Source: Porticoccaceae bacterium UBA2002
Lineage (GTDB): Bacteria; Pseudomonadota; Gammaproteobacteria; Pseudomonadales; Porticoccaceae
Assembly (NCBI GenBank): GCA_002334915.1
Contig: DDCQ01000077.1
Location: 14,483-26,074 of the forward strand
Length of the DNA: 11,592 nt
Reading direction: 5' to 3'
The notes beneath the pieces are model-generated. The model was given only the letters and a program-made list of their open reading frames with translations. It searched no databases and had not been told where the DNA came from. The translations under genes were made by a program, and so were the position numbers. How positions within the stretch are numbered: the first letter of the stretch is position 1; each line of letters opens with the position of its first letter. This document shows positions 1 through 5,734 of the stretch, piece after piece.

Positions 1-779
1 GCGGTTTCCAGGCAGCGCACACTGGTGGTACCCACCGCAATCACACGCCCACCACGGGCTTTGGTCTCAGCCACCTGTTGGCAAACCGCCTCAGAAACCT
101 GCAGCCACTCGGAGTGCATCTGATGGTCTTGGATATTATCCGCCCGCACTGGCTGAAAGGTACCAGCGCCCACATGCAATGTTACAAAGGCAATCTGCGC
201 GCCCTTTTCGGCAATATCAGCCAGCAGCTGCTGATCAAAATGCAAACCAGCCGTAGGCGCCGCCACCGCACCCAACTGATCGCCATAAACCGTTTGGTAG
301 CGAGACTTATCTTCATCAGTATCAGAGCGATCAATATAGGGCGGCAGAGGCATATGGCCAATCTTATCCAGCACATCTAGCACAGGCTCAGCAAACGCAA
401 GCTCAAAAAGATCATCGACCCGACCCAGCATTTCAGCACGGTGGCCATTATCAAAAATAAGCTGATTGCCAGGCTTGGGAGACTTGCTGGCACGAATATG
501 GGCCAGCACTGAATGAGCCCCCAGCACTCGCTCCACCAATACCTCTATCTTGCCGCCACTTTCCTTATGGCCAAACAGTCGCGCAGGGATCACCTTGGTA
601 TTATTAAAAACCAGCAGATCCCCAGCCTTAACATGAGACAAGAAGTCAGCAAACTGCTGATGTTCGAGAGCCTCAGCCTCGGAATCCAAAAACAGCAGGC
701 GACTACCACGGCGCTCCGCCGTGGGCTGCCGAGCAATTAATTCGTCGGGAAGATCAAACTGAAAATGGTCGCGGCGCAT
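1..779 (-). CDS. queA: tRNA preQ1(34) S-adenosylmethionine ribosyltransferase-isomerase QueA (N-terminal part, runs off the left edge)
   Basis: QueA transfers and isomerises the ribosyl group of S-adenosylmethionine onto 7-aminomethyl-7-deazaguanine at position 34 of tRNAs with GUN anticodons, giving epoxyqueuosine in the cytoplasm. I translated the minus strand from ATG at 779-777. It gives 259 complete codons before the window ends, of about 350 usual for the family. Family-typical stretches are visible: [18 protein letters not shown] (residues 53-70), [11 protein letters not shown] (94-104), [11 protein letters not shown] (141-151), [13 protein letters not shown] (170-182), [13 protein letters not shown] (200-212) and [10 protein letters not shown] (246-255). 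The start is the first Met before the conserved DFxFxLP-like beginning (here DHFQFDLP). No clear Shine-Dalgarno precedes it. The gene is transcribed divergently from the tRNA-Leu gene. tgt usually lies downstream and would be outside the window. The identification is secure; only the C-terminus is missing. Confidence 0.97.
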   Translation of the reverse strand, partial: MRRDHFQFDLPDELIARQPTAERRGSRLLFLDSEAEALEHQQFADFLSHVKAGDLLVFNNTKVIPARLFGHKESGGKIEVLVERVLGAHSVLAHIRASKSPKPGNQLIFDNGHRAEMLGRVDDLFELAFAEPVLDVLDKIGHMPLPPYIDRSDTDEDKSRYQTVYGDQLGAVAAPTAGLHFDQQLLADIAEKGAQIAFVTLHVGAGTFQPVRADNIQDHQMHSEWLQVSEAVCQQVAETKARGGRVIAVGTTSVRCLET

Positions 780-883
780 AGCTAAAAATCTGGGTGACTA
801 CCGTTTATTTATCCAAGGGCGCAAGGGTATAGAAATTGAGCCCAAACACCAAACCATTTAATACCAAAACCCATCAAGATCAG

Positions 884-911
884 TTGACCAAGCATTGATC
901 ACTGCTATAAT
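884..911 (+). promoter_or_regulatory. sigma-70 promoter of tRNA-Leu
   Basis: The -35 element is TTGACC (884-889), then a 16-nt spacer, then a perfect -10 TATAAT (906-911). A C-rich discriminator follows, as is common at stringently controlled stable-RNA promoters. Transcription should begin near 918, leaving a short leader with the hairpin GCCCG-CTCC-CGGGC (921-934) before the mature tRNA at 943. Confidence 0.85.
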
Positions 912-942
912 CCACGCCCTGCCCGCTCCCGGGCAATAGAAT

Positions 943-1029
943 GCCAGTGTGATGGAATTGGTAGACATAGGGGATTCAAAATCCCCCGCCCTTAAAAGCG
1001 TGCCGGTTCGAGTCCGGCCACTGGTACCA
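943..1029 (+). tRNA. tRNA-Leu, anticodon CAA
   Basis: An 87-nt class II tRNA that reads UUG codons. The acceptor stem is GCCAGTG (943-949) with CACTGGT (1019-1025), including a G-U first pair. The anticodon stem GGGGA/TCCCC (970-974/982-986) encloses loop TTCAAAA, with anticodon CAA at 977-979. The long variable arm lies around 987-1001. The T arm is GCCGG-TTCGAGT-CCGGC (1002-1018). Discriminator A1026 and CCA (1027-1029) are encoded. Its 3' end is the parent of the direct repeats further along, so the gene probably served as an integration site. Confidence 0.97.
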
Positions 1030-1132
1030 AACAAATAAACCCTGCCTTTAGGCGGGGTTTTTTGTTTGCTGCCTGTTGTCGGCGAGACCCGGCACCCCGG
1101 TTCGACTAATTGTGCAAGCAATTAGGACGCCG
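1013..1132 (+). repeat. direct repeat copy A: tRNA-Leu 3' end, terminator and downstream tail (att-like)
   Basis: This is the parental copy of an imperfect direct repeat. It runs from the T-stem/acceptor of tRNA-Leu through the terminator into a tail containing CCGGCACCCCGGTTCGAC (1089-1106) and the hairpin CTAATTG-TGCAAG-CAATTAG (about 1106-1125). The same order of elements recurs at 3694-3814. Only the part outside the tRNA is free to drift, yet it is clearly shared with the distal copy, so the repeat is longer than the tRNA end alone. Confidence 0.8.
1038..1063 (+). terminator. rho-independent terminator of tRNA-Leu
   Basis: CCCTGCC (1040-1046) pairs with GGCGGGG (1051-1057) across loop TTTA, with one G-U pair, and is followed by TTTTTT (1058-1063). 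It lies 10 nt after the CCA end of the tRNA. Confidence 0.85.
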
Positions 1133-1179
1133 AAGGCGCTTGCGCAGCAAGTGATAACAGCCCCTAGGCTGATATCATC

Positions 1180-1226
1180 AGTCCGGCCACCGGGTACAAA
1201 ACAAAAAAACCCTGCTCGTTTAGCCT
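1180..1226 (+). repeat. short repeat copy B of the tRNA-Leu 3' end (att remnant)
   Basis: AGTCCGGCCACCGGGTACAA here matches AGTCCGGCCACTGGTACCAA at the tRNA 3' end (from 1011), followed by a shared AACA-A-rich-ACCCTGC stretch. It keeps the T-stem 3' strand and a drifted acceptor but has lost the terminator hairpin. Copy B is flanked by the inverted repeat CCTAGGCT (1163-1170) and AGCCTAGG (1222-1229). Confidence 0.7.
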
Positions 1227-1239
1227 AGGTTCCAAACTA

Positions 1240-1267
1240 TTGCAGAAACTTGCCTCTGAGATATTAT
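1240..1267 (+). promoter_or_regulatory. candidate promoter for the M48-MORN gene
   Basis: A weak -35 TTGCAG (1240-1245), a 16-nt spacer and -10 TATTAT (1262-1267) lie about 40 nt upstream of the start codon and just inside copy B. Only the -10 is a good match, so this is tentative. Confidence 0.3.
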
Positions 1268-1307
1268 GTCTACCTGAAGTTTGGTGTTTAGCCTGAGGTA
1301 ATTACTG

Positions 1308-2516
1308 ATGAGTCTAGGAGGAATGATATATCGATGCTTTAGCATCGGTCTGTTAGTAATAGCTAGTGGATGCACACCTGCGCAATATATGCCTCAATTT
1401 GACGAGGCGACTCTTCAAATCAAGCGCAATAAAATAGCAAATCAAGCAGAGAGAAAACCTCAGGATATTAAGGAAGACCCTAAGATAGCCCTATCAAGAG
1501 TGTATGAAAGACTGGCGCCCCATGCCAGAGCTGCCTGCCTTGAAAATGGAGAAAAATGGCTAGACTCCTCCTGCAGCAACTGGACTCTGAATGTGGTCGA
1601 CGATGAAAATTTTAATGCATACATAACACCATCGGGCGACATTACGTTTCATAGTGAGGTTTTTAAATACACTAATTCTGACGATGAAATAGCTTTTATA
1701 TTAGCTCATGAAATGAGTCATCATATTCTTAATCATGGAATGGAAGACATTGTTAATAGCGAAATCATGGGTGCTACAACTGGATTCTTGTCTGGAATCT
1801 TGGTGGGGGCCATAGCAGCAGGGCTAGGCGCTAGTGACGACATACTCGACGATATTATAGAGGATGCTGTCGAGGATGGTTACGCGTCTGGTCGAGAGTC
1901 TGGAAGATTAACATATTCAGTGGATCAGGAATCAGAAGCAGATAGATTAGGGCTCAAATTAATCCAGCTGGCTGATTATGATCGATTTGCCGCGAGACAA
2001 GTCGTATTGTTCATAGGCGCGGATTCAACTGAACTTAGGTCAGGCCAAAGCTCAAGTCATCCAAGTGGGCCTGAAAGACTCGCTGCATTCGATTCTTATT
2101 CAGGTGGTGCCTCTCCAGAGTTAAGCTCTTTAATAGGTTGCATAGCGGGGGACTGTGTAAATGGTAATGGGACATATATATGGGCTGATGGACGAAAATA
2201 TGAAGGCTACTGGGCAGATGATAAGGTTAATGGTCACGGCGCTTATTTTTTTCCAGATGGCAGGAAATTTATAGGCCAATTTCAGGCTGGTAAGATAAAT
2301 GGTCAGGGTGTGTTCGAATCACCCAATGGGCACAAGTACGATGGCGAATATCGAAATAACAAGAGACATGGCTGGGGAACCTACAGATGGCCACAAGGAC
2401 ATAAATATGTTGGCGAATTCAAAGATGATGAAGAGCATGGTGAGGGAACATTGACCTATCCCGATGGAAGAGTTGTCCAAGGTCAATGGGATAACGGCAA
2501 ATTTCTTAGTGAATAA
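1308..2516 (+). CDS. M48-family zinc metallopeptidase lipoprotein with C-terminal MORN repeats
   Basis: A predicted envelope lipoprotein of 402 residues. It has a short basic N-terminus, a hydrophobic segment and lipobox IASGC with the lipidated Cys at residue 22. The M48 domain carries zinc motif HEMSH (134-138), a Gly-rich hydrophobic stretch (154-175), a second motif ESEAD (208-212) supplying the third zinc ligand by analogy with BepA/HtpX, and the late HPSGPER motif (251-257). From about 283 come MORN units with a 23-residue period: units at 298, 321, 344, 367 and a partial one at 390, with a half unit before. Cys77, Cys89, Cys278 and Cys283 could form disulfides. The start at 1308 has GAGG 9 nt upstream. 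An alternative Met at 1323 sits only 1 nt after AGGAGG, too close for it to serve that codon. Metallopeptidase chemistry is expected from the family; substrate and role are unknown. Local DNA is A+T-rich (17/60 G+C in 1681-1740). Confidence 0.88.
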   Translation: MSLGGMIYRCFSIGLLVIASGCTPAQYMPQFDEATLQIKRNKIANQAERKPQDIKEDPKIALSRVYERLAPHARAACLENGEKWLDSSCSNWTLNVVDDENFNAYITPSGDITFHSEVFKYTNSDDEIAFILAHEMSHHILNHGMEDIVNSEIMGATTGFLSGILVGAIAAGLGASDDILDDIIEDAVEDGYASGRESGRLTYSVDQESEADRLGLKLIQLADYDRFAARQVVLFIGADSTELRSGQSSSHPSGPERLAAFDSYSGGASPELSSLIGCIAGDCVNGNGTYIWADGRKYEGYWADDKVNGHGAYFFPDGRKFIGQFQAGKINGQGVFESPNGHKYDGEYRNNKRHGWGTYRWPQGHKYVGEFKDDEEHGEGTLTYPDGRVVQGQWDNGKFLSE

Positions 2517-2766
2517 ACTGTAAGAGGTCATTCCTTAAAAAGCCATGTGCTGTATAGATAGAAAGCTTCAATAAGATGAAAACTCTATCCCTAACTCTAG
2601 CACCCTGGCCGCTGGCTTAGCTCTATACTTTGCAGCCCGCACAGGTTTAGCAAGCCTGATATGGCTGTTTGATATAAGGCCAACCGCTGATCAGGGCCGG
2701 TATGTGCATGGGCGGGATTCCCTACCTTGTTGAAACTCTGCCTTTCAGGAACTCTAGGGGTGACAA
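2517..2766. other. intergenic spacer with a possible decayed coding-like element on the minus strand
   Basis: The 250 nt between the peptidase and methyltransferase genes are G+C-richer than either neighbour. On the minus strand there is a coding-like reading in two frames: PAHAHTGPDQRLALYQTAIS (about 2725-2660), then, after what looks like a one-base loss, AKPVRAAKYRAKPAARVLEL, ending at a TGA at 2570-2568. The residues look non-random, but I cannot name a family. It may be an interspersed intergenic repeat or the remnant of a lost gene. No promoter or terminator is evident. AGGGG precedes the next start. Confidence 0.25.
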
Positions 2767-3669
2767 ATGAATAGATCAATTTTTACAAAAGACGCTACAG
2801 CTCAGGGAGTTGCCAAACAACGTTTGATTGAAACATTAGCCCCGACAGATAAGCGTGTCATAAACGATCCCTTTGCCGACAGGTTTGTTGTAGGCGCTGG
2901 ATTAATTAAATTGATGGGCCATAAATTTTCCGTTTGGTTGTCTGAGAAGATCGCGCCCGGTTTTCATGAGCATATCATTGCCCGCACGCGTCTTATTGAT
3001 GATCTGGTTGAGAAAGCTGCTATTAATGGATTAGAGCAATATGTCATTTTGGGAGCCGGATATGACTTGCGCGCTCATCGCTTGGAACTTCCCTCTTCAC
3101 TAAAGATTTTTGAAGTAGATCAGCCAGAGGTCCAGGCTAAAAAGTGCTCTAAACGCCCTAAAGAAATATCCAATACAGCTGACGTATCCTATGTGCCTTG
3201 TGATTTCACAGATCAGTCTTTCGCAGAACAGCTTATAGCTGCAGGTTTTGATCAAAGTAAGTCGACAATCTTCACGCTCGAGGGTGTAACACAGTACATT
3301 ACCAAAGAAGCTCTCAATTCGACGATAGAAGACTTGGCTAATCTCTCTAAAAATACCAACTCCACCTTTTTTATATCTTATGTCAACGAACTTCTAGATC
3401 AAGACCCAGAGACCTGTTTTGGCAAGGGTTACCCAAATGCAGCAAAACGAGCTGAGATGATAAAATTCTTGTCAGCTAAAGCGGGAGAGCCTTGGATATC
3501 GTTATACAATACTCAAGAAATAGAAAGCATGCTTACGAAGAATGGTTTTACAATAAAGCAAAATTTGATTTTTCAAGACCTTAACTCTGTGTATTTTTCA
3601 CCTGTAGGCAGAACTCTTTCTGAAAATAAAATATTAAACTTGGAGCATTTTTTAATAGCGACGTGTTAA
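2767..3669 (+). CDS. class I SAM-dependent methyltransferase, TIGR00027/COG3315 (leucine carboxyl methyltransferase-like) family
   Basis: A 300-residue soluble protein, the usual length for this family of putative O-methyltransferases. Recognisable features in order are DPFADRF (34-40), ARTRLIDDLV (72-81), SAM-binding motif I LGAGYDLRAHRL (95-106), the acidic motif II FEVDQPEVQ (115-123) whose Asp118 would bind the SAM ribose, a CDFTDQ stretch (145-150) and LEGVTQYI (171-178), the family's EGLxxYL-like segment. Members methylate carboxyl or hydroxyl groups of small molecules or proteins; the substrate cannot be told from the sequence. The start ATG has AGGGG 7 nt upstream. It follows the M48-MORN gene in the same orientation, 250 nt away, and shares its A+T-rich composition (15/60 G+C in 3541-3600), so both were probably acquired together. 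A terminator follows at 3721. Confidence 0.88.
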   Translation: MNRSIFTKDATAQGVAKQRLIETLAPTDKRVINDPFADRFVVGAGLIKLMGHKFSVWLSEKIAPGFHEHIIARTRLIDDLVEKAAINGLEQYVILGAGYDLRAHRLELPSSLKIFEVDQPEVQAKKCSKRPKEISNTADVSYVPCDFTDQSFAEQLIAAGFDQSKSTIFTLEGVTQYITKEALNSTIEDLANLSKNTNSTFFISYVNELLDQDPETCFGKGYPNAAKRAEMIKFLSAKAGEPWISLYNTQEIESMLTKNGFTIKQNLIFQDLNSVYFSPVGRTLSENKILNLEHFLIATC

Positions 3670-3693
3670 ATATTCAAAACCTTAGAGATTAAA

Positions 3694-3814
3694 TCGGGGC
3701 ACTGGTATCAAAAAATAAAGCCCTAGCCTGTGGGCGAGGGTTTTTGTTCGCTGCCCGTTATCGGCGAGATCCGGCACCCCGGTTCGACCAATTGTGCAAG
3801 CAATTTGGACACCG
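3694..3814 (+). repeat. direct repeat copy C: distal att-like copy of the tRNA-Leu 3' end, terminator and tail
   Basis: CACTGGTATCA (3700-3710) matches the tRNA acceptor plus CCA end CACTGGTACCA (1019-1029). It is followed in the same order by a terminator hairpin, TTCGCTGCC, TATCGGCGAGATCCGG, CACCCCGGTTCGAC and a version of the hairpin around TTGTGCAAGCAA. It is offset from copy A by 2681 nt and nearly the same length. The T-stem 5' half is absent, so it is not a second tRNA gene. It marks the right edge of the islet. Confidence 0.8.
3721..3745 (+). terminator. rho-independent terminator behind the methyltransferase gene (inside repeat copy C)
   Basis: CCCTAGCC (3721-3728) pairs with GGCGAGGG (3733-3740) with one mismatch, and TTTTT follows. 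It is the diverged copy of the tRNA-Leu terminator and now lies 51 nt after the methyltransferase stop codon. Confidence 0.7.
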
Positions 3815-3861
3815 CAGATATCTATCAATAAGATGATTTAGATATTTGAAAGGAGTATCCT

Positions 3862-3921
3862 GTGGTTTATACCGCAAATAAAATGATACCAATAAAAGAG
3901 TTCGGCTGGACGGGTTATTAA
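3862..3921 (+). CDS. putative 19-residue leader ORF coupled to the next gene
   Basis: A GTG codon at 3862 is preceded by AAAGGAG (3849-3855) with a 6-nt gap, the best Shine-Dalgarno in this part of the window. The frame reads VYTANKMIPIKEFGWTGY after the initiator. It ends in TAA at 3919-3921, overlapping the ATG of the next gene by one base (TAATG), the arrangement typical of translational coupling. The downstream ATG has no comparably good site of its own. There is no similarity that I recognise. It may simply deliver ribosomes to the membrane-protein start. Alternatively the SD is a chance occurrence and there is no peptide. Confidence 0.4.
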   Translation: MVYTANKMIPIKEFGWTGY

Positions 3922-4220
3922 TGCGCGAGAAGACACATGTTTCAGAGGAGGAAATGAAGGCTTTATTTCCTCATCAGGAAGTATCCAAAACCTATCTAGA
4001 GTCAATTCGACCGAGAATTCTTAAACGATGTGTGCTTATAGTTCTCCTGTGGGGCTTTAGGGTGATCATGGTAACCCAGTTCCCGGAATACCATCTCGCC
4101 TCTGATTTAAACCAGCGGCTCCTGGATGCAGCATCGGTAGACAGCATGGTTAATATCAGGCTGTCGATGGTTCTTTTAGGTAGCGCGGGCTATCTGTACT
4201 CATGCTATAAGAACCTCTAA
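3921..4220 (+). CDS. hypothetical small membrane protein (frame continues after the stop)
   Basis: A 99-residue protein of unknown family. A charged N-terminal part (1-35) precedes one hydrophobic segment (about 36-52, CVLIVLLWGFRVIMV), a polar loop, and a second segment (about 79-96, IRLSMVLLGSAGYLYSCY). The C-terminus is the TAA at 4218-4220. The same reading frame continues uninterrupted for 58 more sense codons with two further hydrophobic segments, so the ancestral protein was probably about 157 residues with four membrane helices. It overlaps the possible leader ORF by one base and lies 232 nt before the hydroxylase gene in the same orientation, which suggests co-transcription. I assign no function. 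Confidence 0.5.
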   Translation: MREKTHVSEEEMKALFPHQEVSKTYLESIRPRILKRCVLIVLLWGFRVIMVTQFPEYHLASDLNQRLLDAASVDSMVNIRLSMVLLGSAGYLYSCYKNL

Positions 4221-4397
4221 TTTAGGTCAGTCAATGTTGCAGCTCTAATTATAGTTTGCTGTTTGATCTGGAGTGATATGGAGCTATATCTACTGGCATC
4301 CATGAGTAATCTCAGCAACCCCTCACTGGCTATGGTTGCCTTTCGGCTGATACCTCTGGCTCTATTGATACAGAACTATCGGGATATTCGCAGATAG
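4221..4397 (+). pseudogene. in-frame continuation of the small membrane protein after TAA (nonsense-split gene or second small ORF)
   Basis: From 4221 the frame of the preceding ORF stays open to TAG at 4395-4397, which is 59 codons from the first stop. It encodes VNVAALIIVCCLIWSDMELY and then LAMVAFRLIPLALLIQNY, two good membrane-helix candidates, and ends in the basic RDIRR. An independent start is possible at ATG 4278 (GGAG 4 nt upstream), giving about 39 residues with a single helix. A nonsense mutation splitting one four-helix protein explains the sequence best. A sequencing or assembly error at 4218-4220 would give the same picture. Confidence 0.45.
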
Positions 4398-4452
4398 AAA
4401 ACCCTAAATTACTCGGCCCCGTATACTTCGTGCTAGTTAGATTGGGGAATCT

Positions 4453-5703
4453 ATGAATTTTGTACCCTACGCAGTGCCCGTCTTTTTGCTATTAATTATG
4501 GTTGAGCTCTGCTGGGGCTGGCTAAAAGGCAAAAACACCTACAGGGTTAACGACAGCATCAATAGCCTGAGTATGGGCCTGCTAAGCACAGTGACCAAGT
4601 TTGTATTTCTCAATATCGGTCTGCTGGTATTTTCTCGTATCGAGCAAAATTATGCGGTCTGGGTATTTGATATGGCATCTATCAGCCATTGGTTACTGGG
4701 CTTTTTACTCTACGATTTTCTCTACTACTGGTATCATCGCATAAGCCATGAGCGGCAGCTGTTTTGGGCGTCCCATGTGGTTCACCACCAGAGTGAAGAC
4801 TACAATCTGAGTACTGCCCTGCGCCAAACCAGTACCAGTTTTATGACCACCTGGGTGTTTTTTATTCCCTGTTTTTTCTTCGGCATGCCAATCTATATGT
4901 ATGTCAGTATCGCCTCTGCCCATCTGATCTATCAGTTCTGGGTACATACACAGCATATTTCGACTCTGGGGTTCCTTGAATGGTTTATGGTCACCCCATC
5001 GAACCATAGAGTTCATCATGCCCAGAACCCGGAATATATAGATACCAATTATGGGGGCCTGTTTATTATCTGGGATCGCCTGTTTGGTACCTTCAGGGCA
5101 GAGACTCCTGAGATTGAGCCTATCTATGGTATTCGGACACCACTGGCCAGCTGGAACCCAATCTGGGCCAATCTGCATATTTTTGTCGGCATGACTCGTG
5201 ATGTCTGGCGTACCCAGTTGTGGAAGGATAAATTTCGGGTGCTCTGGTCGCGGACTGGCTGGCGGCCAGACGATGTTGCCAGCCTGTATCCGCAGCCTAA
5301 ATCTGATTTGGCGCAGTTTGAGAAATATAACCCGGGTCTAAGCTCCCGAGTCCATGGGGCCATTATTGCCCAGTATGCTGTGCTGTCGATTATCCACCTT
5401 TGGAGTGCAGGTCAGGCCGAGCAATTGCCCCTCTCACTGCTGTGGATAACCGTGGTAGCCCAGGCTTATATTCTGGTGGTTGTAGGCGCGATACTTGACG
5501 GAAAACACTATGTGCGGCTGCTGGAATATTCCCGCCTGCTTGCGCTTACAGCCATGCTATATGCAGGCTTTGCTGCCGATCTAATCAGCATTACCGGGCT
5601 CTATTATGCTGTCGCCTATCTGCTGATCAGCGCCGGTTTAACCTGGGTCTGTGTAAAGCCAGCGTCAGCTGCAGAGGTGATGGCTAGTTCAGATGCAATC
5701 TAG
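4453..5703 (+). CDS. membrane di-iron fatty acid hydroxylase/sterol desaturase-family protein (alkylglycerol-monooxygenase-like)
   Basis: A 416-residue integral membrane protein. The His boxes of the family are all present: HRISH (95-99), HVVHH (108-112), HTQH (165-168) and HRVHH (185-189), plus His157. They should bind a di-iron centre for O2-dependent hydroxylation or desaturation of a lipid. Membrane segments lie near 4-24, 40-60, 78-94, 129-160 and, after a soluble stretch (about 215-315), a C-terminal set near 320-405. The length and the extra C-terminal helices resemble alkylglycerol monooxygenase (TMEM195) more than short C-5 sterol desaturases. The substrate cannot be fixed: ether lipid, fatty acid, sterol-like lipid and carotenoid are all open. 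GGGGA lies 6 nt before the ATG. The stop codon is 31 nt from the convergent flagellin stop, with no obvious terminator between. G+C is high here (36/60 in 5221-5280), unlike the islet genes. Confidence 0.87.
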   Translation: MNFVPYAVPVFLLLIMVELCWGWLKGKNTYRVNDSINSLSMGLLSTVTKFVFLNIGLLVFSRIEQNYAVWVFDMASISHWLLGFLLYDFLYYWYHRISHERQLFWASHVVHHQSEDYNLSTALRQTSTSFMTTWVFFIPCFFFGMPIYMYVSIASAHLIYQFWVHTQHISTLGFLEWFMVTPSNHRVHHAQNPEYIDTNYGGLFIIWDRLFGTFRAETPEIEPIYGIRTPLASWNPIWANLHIFVGMTRDVWRTQLWKDKFRVLWSRTGWRPDDVASLYPQPKSDLAQFEKYNPGLSSRVHGAIIAQYAVLSIIHLWSAGQAEQLPLSLLWITVVAQAYILVVVGAILDGKHYVRLLEYSRLLALTAMLYAGFAADLISITGLYYAVAYLLISAGLTWVCVKPASAAEVMASSDAI

Positions 5704-5734
5704 TAGCGAGCGTGATTTAACCTAGCGGCGCGGC

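Noticed and set aside
858..1121. 87-codon minus-strand ORF across tRNA-Leu
   Set aside because: It is the antisense of the tRNA, its promoter and its terminator, with no ribosome site or family similarity.
2517..2766. Integron attC site between the peptidase and methyltransferase genes
   Set aside because: I looked for the RYYYAAC/GTTRRRY core pair and a long imperfect palindrome and found neither.
3694..3814. Second tRNA gene in repeat copy C
   Set aside because: Only the acceptor 3' strand and CCA-like end are present; there is no D arm, anticodon arm or T arm.
4705..5363. Minus-strand ORFs of 157 and 79 codons inside the hydroxylase gene
   Set aside because: They lie antisense to a gene with all family motifs intact, have no start signals and resemble no family.
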